Positions 51,059 to 60,890 are shown, counted from the first letter of the stretch. The stretch: 64,000 nt of DNA from Methylobacterium sp. NMS14P (GCF_028583545.1 NZ_CP087106.1:1-64000), one strand, 5' to 3'. Program-made: numbers and translations. The notes: generated by a model not told the origin, from the letters alone.

Positions 51059-52000
51059 GTGAGCGAGCACGGAAGAGTCGCGGTCCTCGGTGCCGGCATC
51101 GCCGGCGCGGCCGCCGCGCGCCGGCTGTCCGAGGCAGGCGTCCGCGTCCGGGTCTTCGACAAGGGGCGCGGGGTCGGGGGGCGCATGGCGACCCGGCGGG
51201 TCGACGACGTGCAGTTCGATCACGGCGCGCAGTTCATGCGGGCGCACGGTCCCGCCTTCGCGGCGGAGCTCGACCGCTGGGCCCAGCGAGGCATCGTCGC
51301 GCCCTGGGCCGGGTCCGACAGGTATGTCGGCGTGCCCGGCATGACCGAGCCCGTCCGCGGCCTGCTCGCGGGTATTCCGGTCTCGAGCGTAACGACAATC
51401 GTGCGGCTCCGGCGTGAGCGGGCACGCTGGCACGTCGAGGACGCGTCCGGCACCGTCCACGGCCCGTTCGACGGCGTCGCCATCACCTTCCCGGCCCCTC
51501 AGGTCGCGACGCTGCTCGAAGCGTCGGGGGTCGCCCTGCCCGGCGTCGGCCGCGCCGCCTACGCGCCGTGCTGGTCCCTCATGGTGGCGACGGACGCGTC
51601 GCCTCCGGATGTCCTGATCGAGCCCCGGACAGACGCGATCGGCCTGATCGCGCAGGATTCCTCGAAGCCCGGGCGACCCGCCGGTCGCCGGCTGACGGTG
51701 CACGCGACGCCGGAATGGTCCCGCAGACACCTCGAGACCCCACGCGAAGCGGTCGTCGCCGAGCTTCTCGGCGCGGCCGAGGACATTCTCGGCACGGGGC
51801 TTCGTCCGTCTCACGCGGAGGCGCATCGCTGGCGCTACGCCCAGGTCGAGACGGCCCTGCGGAAGCCCTGCCTGTACGATCCGGACCTGCGGCTCGGCGC
51901 GGCCGGGGACTGGTGCCTCGGAGCCCGGATCGAGGCGGCCTACGACAGCGGCGAGGCACTGGCCCGGGGCCTCTTGGCCGATCTGGGCCGCCCCGCGTGA
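51059..52000 (+). CDS. Renalase-like FAD/NAD(P) oxidoreductase
   Basis: Flavoprotein of 313 aa. The N-terminal VAVLGAGIAGAAAARRL is a dinucleotide-binding fold, followed by VFDKGRGVGGRMATRR and FDHGAQFM, both typical of bacterial renalase-like proteins that oxidise wrongly reduced NAD(P)H isomers. The C-terminus has GDWCLGARIEAAYDSGEALA, the usual second FAD contact. The start is GTG 51059. Its stop overlaps the start of the deacetylase-like gene by 4 bases, implying co-translation. The substrate is inferred from family only. Confidence 0.84.
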   Translation: MSEHGRVAVLGAGIAGAAAARRLSEAGVRVRVFDKGRGVGGRMATRRVDDVQFDHGAQFMRAHGPAFAAELDRWAQRGIVAPWAGSDRYVGVPGMTEPVRGLLAGIPVSSVTTIVRLRRERARWHVEDASGTVHGPFDGVAITFPAPQVATLLEASGVALPGVGRAAYAPCWSLMVATDASPPDVLIEPRTDAIGLIAQDSSKPGRPAGRRLTVHATPEWSRRHLETPREAVVAELLGAAEDILGTGLRPSHAEAHRWRYAQVETALRKPCLYDPDLRLGAAGDWCLGARIEAAYDSGEALARGLLADLGRPA

Positions 52001-52914
52001 TCCCACCGATCGCCTTCCATCCGGCCTACGAGGCACCGCTCCCGTCCGGCCACCGCTTTCCGATGCGCAAGTACGGCCTGCTCGCCGAGACGCTGGTCGC
52101 GCAGGGGCTGGCACCCCTGGGCTTCGTCACGCCAGAGCCCGCCGGCGCGGACATCCTGCTGCGCGCCCACGATCCCGCCTACGTGGAGGCGGTGCTGGCC
52201 TGCGACGTCGGCCGGGAGATCGAGCGAGCGATCGGCCTTCCGGTCGACGCCGCCCTGGTCCGCCGCTCCCGCGCGTCCGTGGGCGGCACCCTTCTGGCCG
52301 GGCGCCTCGCGCTCGCGGAAGGTCTGGCGGGCAGCGCCGCAGGCGGCAGCCACCACGCGCGGCGCCAGCAGGGCGCCGGCTTCTGCGTGCTGAACGATGT
52401 CGCGGTGGCGGCCCGCACCCTCCAGGCCGAAGGTCTGGTCAGGCGCGTTCTCGTAGTCGATCTCGACGTCCATCAGGGTGACGGGACCGCGGATTGCCTC
52501 GCGCTCAGTCCCGACCTGTTCACCCTCTCGATCCATTGCGAGAACAACTACCCCGCCCAGAAGATCGCCGGCGACCTCGACATCGGTCTGCCCGACCGGC
52601 TCGACGATGCCGGCTACCTCGATGTCCTGCGCGCCCGCCTGCCGCCGCTCCTCGACGCGTTCGCGCCGGATCTCGTCTTCTACAACGCGGGTGTCGATCC
52701 TCATCGCGACGACCGCCTCGGCCGTCTCTGCCTCACCGATGACGGGTTGCTCGCCCGCGATCGGTTCGTCGTGGCGCAGGCCCGTGCCCGCGGGATCGCG
52801 CTCGCCGCGGTGATCGGCGGCGGTTACACGCACGATGTCGAGGCCCTGGCGCGGCGCCACGCCCTGGTCTTCGAGGCTCTGGCCGCCGAAGCGGCGGGGT
52901 CGACGCTCGGCTGA
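51997..52914 (+). CDS. Histone-deacetylase-like amidohydrolase (class IV/AcuC-type)
   Basis: Zinc hydrolase of 305 aa with the arginase/deacetylase fold. The metal and catalytic residues look complete: the GSHHARRQQGAGFCVLND segment, the metal-binding DLDVHQGDGT, the YNAGVDPHRDD loop and the GGGY near the end. Bacterial members deacetylate acetylpolyamines, acetoin-pathway proteins or other acyl-lysines. GTG 51997 overlaps the flavoprotein stop (GTGA). There is no acuA/acuB or polyamine gene nearby, so the substrate is open. Confidence 0.9.
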   Translation: MIPPIAFHPAYEAPLPSGHRFPMRKYGLLAETLVAQGLAPLGFVTPEPAGADILLRAHDPAYVEAVLACDVGREIERAIGLPVDAALVRRSRASVGGTLLAGRLALAEGLAGSAAGGSHHARRQQGAGFCVLNDVAVAARTLQAEGLVRRVLVVDLDVHQGDGTADCLALSPDLFTLSIHCENNYPAQKIAGDLDIGLPDRLDDAGYLDVLRARLPPLLDAFAPDLVFYNAGVDPHRDDRLGRLCLTDDGLLARDRFVVAQARARGIALAAVIGGGYTHDVEALARRHALVFEALAAEAAGSTLG

Positions 52915-53099
52915 GACCCTGCCTTCGAACTCAGCGCGAGATCTGCAGGTGAGACCCGATTGCATCACGCGACCGTCGATATGCAGTCTCCGGCTTCGCG
53001 GGAAAGGTTTTGGGAAGGGCTGCGGTCGAGGATGCAGGTCGGGCGGATCGATGAGGCGGATCCGCCGCTCGCATTCGACGACGCCGTTGGGGTTCGACC

Positions 53100-53273
53100 A
53101 TGCTGACGCGGGTCTGGGACGTGGTGAAGGCGACGCTGGCGGTGTCGGCGCTGATCGCCGCCGCCCTCGTCTCGGCGGACAAGCTCGATCGTCAGAAAAC
53201 ACAACCGGTCGTCGGCGCAGCTCTCGTCGAGCCCGCGACGACCGGCGCGATCGCATCGCCCGGTCGCCCCTGA
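53100..53273 (+). CDS. Small single-pass membrane protein
   Basis: A 57-aa product starting MLTRVWDVVKATLAVSALIA. It has one transmembrane helix (about 7-25), then a short, Thr/Ala/Pro-rich tail. Codon usage is GC-rich like its neighbours and the frame ends cleanly. There is no strong ribosome-binding site. No family is recognised. It lies in an otherwise empty 500-base stretch before the cysteine-containing secreted protein. Confidence 0.5.
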   Translation: MLTRVWDVVKATLAVSALIAAALVSADKLDRQKTQPVVGAALVEPATTGAIASPGRP

Positions 53274-53417
53274 GGTTGCCGGCCCCGGGCTCACCGGCCG
53301 CGCCCTGCGTCAGATTGAAACAAGCGCGACGGGATATCTTCCCGGGCATCGGCGTTCTCGCCGGACGCCGAGGCTTGGCCGCTCGCTGCCCCCGATCCGT
53401 TCAGGAGACCCACCGCG

Positions 53418-53660
53418 ATGAAGTCCGCCACTTTCGCCCTGTTCGCCGCCCTCGTCGGCGCGTCACCGGCGCTCGCGGAGACGAGCGCCGACCGGGCTGC
53501 CTGCACGCCGGACGTGATGCGCCTCTGCGCCGCCCAGATCCCGAATGCGGGGGCGATCACGCTCTGCCTCCGCGAGAAGCGGGTGTCGCTGAGTGGTGCC
53601 TGCCGGACAGTCGTCGACCGGTCCGACCGGCCGACCCGCGAGATCGCGAATCGCCGATAG
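53418..53660 (+). CDS. Small secreted cysteine-containing protein
   Basis: An 80-aa product with a Sec signal peptide (MKSATFALFAALVGASPALA, cleaved before ET). The roughly 60-residue mature part has four Cys arranged as C-x8-C-x13-C-x10-C or close to it (AACTPDVMRLC ... LCLREKRVSLSGAC). This looks like a periplasmic disulfide-bonded minidomain, of the kind repeated in larger rhizobial proteins. Function unknown. The window also encodes DsbB. Confidence 0.7.
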   Translation: MKSATFALFAALVGASPALAETSADRAACTPDVMRLCAAQIPNAGAITLCLREKRVSLSGACRTVVDRSDRPTREIANRR

Positions 53661-53883
53661 CGCGCCGACCCGTCAGCCGGCGACCCGCGGCCGGAACCGT
53701 GCCGATGAGGTGGACGTCTGCAACGGCGGCGCAGCGATCGTGCTGCGGACCGGTCGCGCAGGCACGTCGCGCAGGCGTGACGAGGCAGGATGCGGAGCTG
53801 CACGGCCATCGGAGGTCGGGGACGCGGCCGGAGCGCACTGCCGTATCGGCACTGCCCGAGCAGGCGGACGGCCGATCGTCTCC

Positions 53884-54519
53884 TCAGGCGGCGTGCCTGA
53901 ACGCTGCCACGTAGGCCGCCGCGTCGCGGGCGACGTCGGCCGCCGCCTTTCCGGGCCGGTACAGATTGGACCCGAGCCCGAATCCGTCGGCGCCCGCCTG
54001 CCGCCAGCCCGCGATGGTCTCGGGCAGGACCCCGCCGACGGCCAGGACCCGCGTGTCCGGCGGCAGTACCGCGCGATGCGCCTTGAGTGCCAGCGGCGTC
54101 GCGACGTCCGCCGGGAACAGCTTCAGCGCGGTGGCGCCCGCCGCCAGGGCCGCGAAGGCCTCCGTGGGTGTCTGATAGCCCGGTAGGGAGACGAGTCCCG
54201 CCGCGACAGTCGCGCCGATGACGGCCGGATCGGCGTTCGGCGACACCACGAGGGTCCCGCCGGCGGCGGCCACCTCGCCGACCTGCGACGGGCTCAGGAC
54301 CGTGCCGGCCCCGACGAGCGCCCGCCCGGCCAGCCGCTCGGCGAGCACCGCGATACTCCGGAGTGGGTCGGGCGAGTTGAGCGGCACCTCGACGAGGGTG
54401 AACCCGGCCCCGACCAGGGCCTCGCCGACGTCCGGTGCCTCGCCCGGCGTGAGGCCTCGCAGGATGGCGACGAGCGGGCAGGCGGCGAAGGCCGTCTCGA
54501 ACCGGCCGAGGATCGTCAT
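53884..54519 (-). CDS. dgoA: 2-dehydro-3-deoxy-6-phosphogalactonate aldolase
   Basis: Class I aldolase of the KDPG/KDPGal family (211 aa) that cleaves 6-phospho-2-keto-3-deoxygalactonate to pyruvate and glyceraldehyde-3-phosphate. The residues fit: E44 in LVEVPLNSP and Schiff-base K133 in LKLFPADV. ATG 54519 overlaps the dgoK stop (ATGA). Assignment to DgoA rather than KDPG aldolase rests on the adjacent dgoK. No galactonate dehydratase or transporter gene is next to it. Confidence 0.9.
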   Translation of the reverse strand: MTILGRFETAFAACPLVAILRGLTPGEAPDVGEALVGAGFTLVEVPLNSPDPLRSIAVLAERLAGRALVGAGTVLSPSQVGEVAAAGGTLVVSPNADPAVIGATVAAGLVSLPGYQTPTEAFAALAAGATALKLFPADVATPLALKAHRAVLPPDTRVLAVGGVLPETIAGWRQAGADGFGLGSNLYRPGKAAADVARDAAAYVAAFRHAA

Positions 54520-55394
54520 GCCCGCAGACTCCAGATGGCGTGGATACCGGCCGTGGTTGAACCGTCGGGGACGATCACCGGATCCCCGCCCGCTTCGGTG
54601 ACGGCGGCCGCGTAGAGCGTCGCCAGATGGCCGCCGCCGAGCAGGTGGACCGGGCGCCGCGGCAGGTCGTCGCGGGTGCCGAGATCGGCGCCGATCAGCA
54701 CGCCGCTGGCGTGGGCGGCCGCGTCCTCGGGCCGGAGCCGGTCGAGCAGCAGGCCGGAGCGCACCTCGAACAGGGTGGCGGCGAGATTCCGGGACGCGAG
54801 ACCGCGCCGAACGCCCTGCCGGAAGGCATCCCCGTCCCCGACCGCGCCGTCGAGCATCCCGGCGAGGATCCCGTGCGCCCGGAGGAGGGCGAAGAATTCC
54901 CCGGTCATCACAGTGGTGAAATCCGTGATGGCCCCGTCGACCGTCTCGATCCACTTGTTGTGCGTGCCGGGCTGGCAGAACAGAGCCGTCGCGGGCGCCG
55001 CGCCCGCTCCGATCGCCCCGAAGACCTGGATCTCCTCGCCCCGCATCACGTCGGGACGCGCGCCGTCCCGCAGGGCCACCCCGGGGACGATCCGGACGTC
55101 GGGGGCGGGCTCCAGGCAGGCCGCGGCCAGGGCGGCGAGGGTCGCCGGCGCGGCCACGTAGGGCGCCGCCTGCCAGCCCCGGTTGGAGCCGACCATGCCG
55201 ACCGCGATGATGGGATGCGCCCCGAGCCGCGCGCGCAGGCCCGCGATCTCCGCAGGATACGCACCGGGCGACAGGGCCAGGATGCCGCGGTCGTCGTGCA
55301 GGCTGTCGAGGACGGCTCCCGCTTCCGACACGGCGTAGGCCCGCCGGTTCGTCGTGCCCCAGTCGACGGCGATGTAGGCCGCGCGACCGCCCAT
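54516..55394 (-). CDS. dgoK: 2-dehydro-3-deoxygalactonokinase
   Basis: ATP-dependent kinase of the DgoK family (292 aa) for 2-keto-3-deoxygalactonate. The N-terminal phosphate motif AAYIAVDWGTTNRRAYAV and the segments LFCQPGTHNKWIETVDG and HLLGGGHLATLYAAA are characteristic. It is the first gene of dgoK-dgoA and is divergent from the Liv-type transporter operon, about 210 bases apart. A DeLey-Doudoroff-type galactose route is implied, with its early enzymes elsewhere. Confidence 0.9.
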   Translation of the reverse strand: MGGRAAYIAVDWGTTNRRAYAVSEAGAVLDSLHDDRGILALSPGAYPAEIAGLRARLGAHPIIAVGMVGSNRGWQAAPYVAAPATLAALAAACLEPAPDVRIVPGVALRDGARPDVMRGEEIQVFGAIGAGAAPATALFCQPGTHNKWIETVDGAITDFTTVMTGEFFALLRAHGILAGMLDGAVGDGDAFRQGVRRGLASRNLAATLFEVRSGLLLDRLRPEDAAAHASGVLIGADLGTRDDLPRRPVHLLGGGHLATLYAAAVTEAGGDPVIVPDGSTTAGIHAIWSLRA

Positions 55395-55605
55395 GCCGAA
55401 ATCCCTTGAGAGAGCCCCGTGTCGAATTGTCTGAGTTAAGCGGGCGTCGCGGCGCGGTCAAGCACGGTCCCGTCGCCGCCGTGACACGCGCGGCGACTGA
55501 TATCACTCCCGGGGGATTGTCGCGCCGCCACGAGCGTTTGCGATGGACTGTACCGGCACGGATCGGCGATATGGCGGCAAGAAATCAAACCCGGGAGGGA
55601 CACGC

Positions 55606-56356
55606 TTGGCACGGGATGTAATCCTGGCGACCGATGGCCTGACGATGGAATTCCGCGGATTCCGGGCCGTCAACGGCGTGGCGTTGCAAGTGGAACGCGG
55701 CACCATCCACGCGCTCATCGGGCCGAACGGGGCCGGCAAGACCACCTGCTTCAACCTGCTGACGAAGTTCCTGATCCCGACCGCCGGGACGATCCGCTAC
55801 AAGGATCGCGACATCACCGGGCTGAAGGCGGCGGACGTCGCCCGCCTCGGTCTCGTGCGGTCCTTCCAGATCTCGGCGGTGTTCCCGCACCTCACGGTGA
55901 TGGAGAACGTCCGCATCGCCCTGCAGCGGCGGCGGCGCGGCGATTCCTTCGACTTCTGGCGGGCCGAGAAGGTCCTGCGCGCGCTGAACGGCGAGGCGCT
56001 CGCCCTGGTCGACGCGGTGGGCCTCTCGGACTTCGCCGACGTCCTGGCGGTCGAGCTCTCCTACGGGCGCAAGCGCGCTCTGGAGATCGCCACCACGCTC
56101 GCCCTCGATCCCGAGATGCTGCTCCTCGACGAGCCCATGGCCGGCATGGGTCACGAGGACGTCGAGCGCACGGCGCAGCTCATCCGCCGCGTCTCCAAGG
56201 ACCGGACGATCCTGATGGTGGAGCACAACCTCTCCGTGGTCGCCTCCCTGTCGGATCGGATCACCGTGCTGGCCCGCGGCCAGGTGCTGGCCGAGGGCGA
56301 CTACGCCACGGTCTCGAAGGATCCGCGCGTGGTCGAAGCGTATATCGGGGCGGGAC

Positions 56357-56364
<8 letters not shown>
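55606..56364 (+). CDS. livG: Branched-chain amino-acid-type ABC transporter ATPase (LivG)
   Basis: ATP-binding subunit (252 aa) with Walker A GPNGAGKT, the Q-loop region LVRSFQISAVFPHLTVMENV, a signature-like ELSYGRKRALEIATTLA, Walker B LLLDEPMAGMG and the switch His in VEHN. Note that the ABC signature reads LSYGRKR rather than the consensus LSGGQ. I chose TTG 55606, which has GGGAGG 7 bases upstream; an ATG at 55543 in the same frame lacks a site. It overlaps livF by 8 bases. Confidence 0.9.
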
Positions 56365-57097
<733 letters not shown>

Positions 57098-57191
57098 ACC
57101 TCGCACGCGAAAACCGTAGAAGCGCCAGAAAACGGCGACCCGATACTCGGCCGGCGGAGATCCGCCGCGCCGCTGGAGGATGGAAACGAAA

Positions 57192-58409
57192 ATGTTCGGA
57201 CGCATCGCCCGGCCCGTGACCCTCGCTGCCCTCGCCGGCGCCCTGATGATGGGCACCGCAGCCGCGCAGACGAACGTGAAGATCGGCATCCTGGGCGACC
57301 GCTCGGGCGCCTACTCGGACATCAGCGGCGAGGGCTCGGTCGTGGCCGCGAAGCTGGCGATCGAGGATTTCAAGCCGGAGCAGCACGGCCTGAAGGTCGA
57401 GATCGTCTCGGCCGACCACCAGAACAAGCCCGATGTCGGCGCGGCCATCGCCCGCCAATGGTACGACCGCGACGCCGTCGACATGATCACCGACGGGGTG
57501 ACCTCCTCGGTGGCGCTGGCCATCAGCCAGGTCACCAAGGAGAAGAACAAGGTCTTCATCGACACCGGCGCCGGCACGGCCGACCTCACCGGCCCGCAAT
57601 GCACGCCGAACACGATCCACTGGGTCTACGACACGGTGGCGCTCGCCAACGGCACCGGCGGCGCGATGGTCAAGCGCGGCGGCAACACGTGGTTCTTCCT
57701 CACCGCCGACTACGTCTTCGGCCAGACGCTCCAGCGCGACACCAGCGCGGTCATCAACAAGAACGGCGGCAAGGTCGTCGGCTCGGTGAAGACCCCGTTC
57801 CCGACCTCCGACTTCTCGTCCTTCCTGCTGCAGGCGCAGGGGTCGGGCGCCAAGGTGATCGGGCTCGCCAATGCCGGCACCGACACGATCAACGCGATCA
57901 AGCAGGCGGGCGAGTTCGGCATCACCGAGGGCGGCCAGGCGCTCGCCGGCCTCCTGGTCTTCTCGTCGGACGTGCACTCGCTGGGCACCAAGGTGGCGCA
58001 GGGGCTGGTGCTGACCGAGCCGTTCTACTGGGACCTGAACGATCAGACCCGCGCCTTCTCGGACCGGTTCGCCAAGCAGATGAAGAACGCCTCGAAGCCG
58101 ACCGCGAACCACGCGGGCGTCTACTCGGACGTGCTCCACTATCTGAAGGCGGTCGCGGAGACGAAGTCGACCGCCGACGGCGCCGCCACGGTCGCCAAGA
58201 TGAAGGCGATGCCGACCGACGACCCGCTGTTCGGCAAGGGCGTGATCCGCGCCGACGGCCGCAAGATCCACGACATGTACCTGTTCGAGGTCAAGAAGCC
58301 CGCCGAGTCGAAGGGCGAGTGGGACCTCTACAAGAAGCTCGAGACCATCCCGGGCGATCAGGTCTTCCGGCCGCTCAACGAGGGCAACTGCCCCCTGGTG
58401 AAGGGCTGA
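57192..58409 (+). CDS. livK: Branched-chain amino-acid-type ABC substrate-binding protein
   Basis: Periplasmic binding protein of about 405 aa with a signal peptide (cleavage after AAA/QTN) and the type I bilobal fold (KIGILGDRSGAYSDISGEG opening). The GGAGG directly touching ATG 57180 leaves no spacing, so ATG 57192 is the more likely start (12 bases from the site). The ligand need not be a branched-chain amino acid; this subfamily also binds urea, amides and aromatic acids. It sits third in the operon, after a 94-base gap with a small hairpin, which could let it be made in excess. Confidence 0.9.
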   Translation: MFGRIARPVTLAALAGALMMGTAAAQTNVKIGILGDRSGAYSDISGEGSVVAAKLAIEDFKPEQHGLKVEIVSADHQNKPDVGAAIARQWYDRDAVDMITDGVTSSVALAISQVTKEKNKVFIDTGAGTADLTGPQCTPNTIHWVYDTVALANGTGGAMVKRGGNTWFFLTADYVFGQTLQRDTSAVINKNGGKVVGSVKTPFPTSDFSSFLLQAQGSGAKVIGLANAGTDTINAIKQAGEFGITEGGQALAGLLVFSSDVHSLGTKVAQGLVLTEPFYWDLNDQTRAFSDRFAKQMKNASKPTANHAGVYSDVLHYLKAVAETKSTADGAATVAKMKAMPTDDPLFGKGVIRADGRKIHDMYLFEVKKPAESKGEWDLYKKLETIPGDQVFRPLNEGNCPLVKG

Positions 58410-58437
58410 CAATGGGATCGGGGCGCGGAGACCGGCC

Positions 58438-59325
58438 ATGACCACGATCTTCGGTGTGCCGACGCAGGCCCTGTTCGGGCAATTGCTGCTCGGCCTGATC
58501 AACGGCTCGTTCTACGCGATCCTGTCGCTGGGGCTCGCGATCATCTTCGGGCTCCTGAACATCATCAACTTCGCCCACGGCGCGCTCTACATGATGGGCG
58601 CGTTCGTGGCCTGGATGCTGCTCACCTACGTCGGCCTCGGCTACTGGTGGGCGCTGGGGCTCGCCCCGCTGGTGGTGGGCGCGTTCGGCATCGTGCTGGA
58701 GCGGGTGCTGATCGCGCGGCTCTACAAGCTCGACCACCTCTACGGCCTGCTGCTGACCTTCGGTCTCGCGCTGATCATCCAGGGCCTGTTCCGCAACCAG
58801 TACGGCGTCTCGGGCCTGCCCTACGCGATCCCGGCCGAGCTGTCGGGCGGCCAGCGCCTGCCCTTCATGTTCCTGCCGAACTACCGCGCCTGGGTGGTGG
58901 TCGCCTCGCTGACCGTCTGCATCGCCACCTGGCTCGTCATCGAGAAGACCAAGCTCGGCGCCTATCTCCGCGCCGCCACCGAGAACCCGACCCTGGTCCA
59001 GGCCTTCGGGGTGAACGTGCCGCTGTTCCTGACGCTGACCTACGGGTTCGGCGTGGCGCTCGCGGGCTTCGCCGGGGTGCTGGCGGCGCCGATCTACTCG
59101 GTCAATCCCAACATGGGCGCCGACATCATCATCGTGGTCTTCGCCGTGGTGGTGATCGGCGGCATGGGCTCGATCATCGGCTCGGTGATCACGGGCTTCG
59201 CCCTGGGCCTCGTCGAGGGGCTGACCAAGGTGTTCTATCCGGAGGCGTCCGCCACCGTGATCTTCGTGATCATGGTGCTGGTGCTGCTCGTCAAACCCGC
59301 CGGCCTGTTCGGGCGCACGGCCTGA
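58438..59325 (+). CDS. livH: Branched-chain amino-acid-type ABC permease (LivH)
   Basis: Membrane permease (295 aa, about eight helices) with INGSFYAILSLGLAIIFGLLNIINFAHG near the start (given as a landmark, residues about 20-47) and the cytoplasmic LGAYLRAATENPTLVQAFGVN coupling region. It partners LivM, LivG, LivF and the upstream binding protein. Confidence 0.94.
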   Translation: MTTIFGVPTQALFGQLLLGLINGSFYAILSLGLAIIFGLLNIINFAHGALYMMGAFVAWMLLTYVGLGYWWALGLAPLVVGAFGIVLERVLIARLYKLDHLYGLLLTFGLALIIQGLFRNQYGVSGLPYAIPAELSGGQRLPFMFLPNYRAWVVVASLTVCIATWLVIEKTKLGAYLRAATENPTLVQAFGVNVPLFLTLTYGFGVALAGFAGVLAAPIYSVNPNMGADIIIVVFAVVVIGGMGSIIGSVITGFALGLVEGLTKVFYPEASATVIFVIMVLVLLVKPAGLFGRTA

Positions 59326-59345
59326 TCGCGATCTGAGGCACCCCC

Positions 59346-60332
59346 ATGGCCGACACCGCCGCCCTCGACGCCGCCCCGATCGCCGCCGCCGTGCCGACGA
59401 GCCGGGACGACAAGGCACTCCACTGCCTCATCTTCGTGGGCATCGCGGTGCTGCTCGTCGTGGCACCGCTCGTCCTGTACCCCGTCTACCTGATGAAGGT
59501 GCTGTGCTTCGCGCTGTTCGCGCTCGCCTTCAACCTCCTGCTCGGCTACGGCGGCCTGCTCTCCTTCGGCCACGCCGCCTATTTCGGCATGGCGAGCTAC
59601 CTCTGCGCCTACACGGCCAAGAGCCTGGGCTTCACGCCCGAGCTGGCGATCCTCGCCGGCACGGTCACGGCCGCGCTGCTGGGGCTGGTCTTCGGCGCCC
59701 TGGCGATCCGCCGGCAGGGCATCTACTTCTCGATGATCACCCTGGCACTCGCCCAGATGGTGTTCTTCTTCTCCCTGCAGGCGAAGTTCACCGGCGGCGA
59801 GGACGGCATCCAGGCGGTGCCGCGCGGCAACCTGTTCGGCGCGATCAGCCTCGCGGACGACCGGGTGATGTACGCGGTCGTGGCCGTCGTGTTCATGGCC
59901 GGGATGCTGCTGATCTACCGGATCATCCACTCGCCGTTCGGACAGGTGCTGAAGGCGATCCGCGACAACGAGCCGAGGGCGATCTCGCTCGGCTACCGCG
60001 CCAGCCAGTACAAGCTCGCGGTGTTCGTGCTCTCGGCGACGCTCGCCGGCCTCGCGGGCTCCACCAAGGCGATCGTCTTCCAGCTCGCCTCGCTCACCGA
60101 CGTGCACTGGTCGATGTCCGGCGAGGTGGTACTGATGACGCTCGTCGGCGGCATGGGGACGGTGTTCGGGCCGATCGTCGGCGCGCTGGTGATCGTCACG
60201 ATGGAGACGTACCTGGCGCAGTTCGGTGCCTGGGTGACGATCATCCAGGGCTGCGTCTTCGTGCTCTGCGTGCTGCTGTTCCGCGAGGGCATCGTCGGCC
60301 TGATCGCCCGGCTGATCCGCCGGCCGCTCTAG
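59346..60332 (+). CDS. livM: Branched-chain amino-acid-type ABC permease (LivM)
   Basis: Second permease (328 aa, about ten helices) with NLLLGYGGLLSFGHAAYFG, the family helix motif, and the cytoplasmic VLKAIRDNEPRAISLGY coupling loop. It ends the five-gene operon livG-livF-livK-livH-livM. A terminator-like hairpin follows at 60401. Confidence 0.94.
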   Translation: MADTAALDAAPIAAAVPTSRDDKALHCLIFVGIAVLLVVAPLVLYPVYLMKVLCFALFALAFNLLLGYGGLLSFGHAAYFGMASYLCAYTAKSLGFTPELAILAGTVTAALLGLVFGALAIRRQGIYFSMITLALAQMVFFFSLQAKFTGGEDGIQAVPRGNLFGAISLADDRVMYAVVAVVFMAGMLLIYRIIHSPFGQVLKAIRDNEPRAISLGYRASQYKLAVFVLSATLAGLAGSTKAIVFQLASLTDVHWSMSGEVVLMTLVGGMGTVFGPIVGALVIVTMETYLAQFGAWVTIIQGCVFVLCVLLFREGIVGLIARLIRRPL

Positions 60333-60400
60333 GAAACGGGATCCGGGGCGCGGTACCGGTTGCGCCGCCGCAACGCCCGGACGCGACCTGCGGCGGGAAC

Positions 60401-60428
60401 GAGAGCTCACAACCCGTGGTGAGCTTTC
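60401..60428 (+). terminator. Hairpin after livM
   Basis: A 10-bp stem (60401-60410 with 60419-60428, one G-U) and 8-nt loop, followed by GTTAACC. The T-run is poor, but the position 69 bases after livM suits an operon end. Confidence 0.5.
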
Positions 60429-60449
60429 GTTAACCAAGACTGCCCACCG

Positions 60450-60468
60450 TGACGGCTCCTTACCGTCA
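60450..60468 (+). promoter_or_regulatory. Leader hairpin before a small hypothetical gene
   Basis: TGACGG/CCGTCA 6-bp stem with a 7-nt loop, ending right before the AGGGG that could serve as ribosome-binding site for ATG 60478. Folding may modulate access to that site. Confidence 0.35.
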
Positions 60469-60477
60469 GGGGCCGCA

Positions 60478-60831
60478 ATGACCGAGGATCGAACGCTCAG
60501 CATCGACGATCCCGCCGTCGACTGCCCGGTCGCGCCGGACGTGGTCGGCCGCCTGATCAAGGCCGACCCGGAAGGGGCCGCGTTCCTGCTCGACGGGATC
60601 CCGGAATCGACCCGCGCCCGGCTCGCCGTCTGGCTGTACGGCCGCAGCCACACCCACGCGATCGGCGTCCGCGTGGCGGCGACCTGCGAGGGCGCGACCC
60701 TGCGGCGGACCGCCGGTCTCGTCGGGAACGTCCTCTACGACCTGTCCCGCCGTCCCGTGGCGGCGGCGAGCCACGGAACGCGCGGCGGCGCCGGCCGCAT
60801 CTCCCTGGGCGGGTCGAAGCGCCGCGCCTGA
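60478..60831 (+). CDS. Small hypothetical protein
   Basis: A 117-aa soluble protein I do not recognise. It has an ordered first half (VVGRLIKADPEGAAFLLDGIPESTRARLAVWLYGRSHTH) and a basic, Gly/Arg/Ser-rich tail that may be disordered. It has an AGGGG site and ATG start. It is 60 bases upstream of mutL on the same strand and could share a transcript. A link to repair is only positional. Confidence 0.65.
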   Translation: MTEDRTLSIDDPAVDCPVAPDVVGRLIKADPEGAAFLLDGIPESTRARLAVWLYGRSHTHAIGVRVAATCEGATLRRTAGLVGNVLYDLSRRPVAAASHGTRGGAGRISLGGSKRRA

Positions 60832-60890
60832 CGGGTCGGCACGACCGGCCCGATTGGATCGCCGCCGCGCAGGGACTATCCTGCGCGCCG

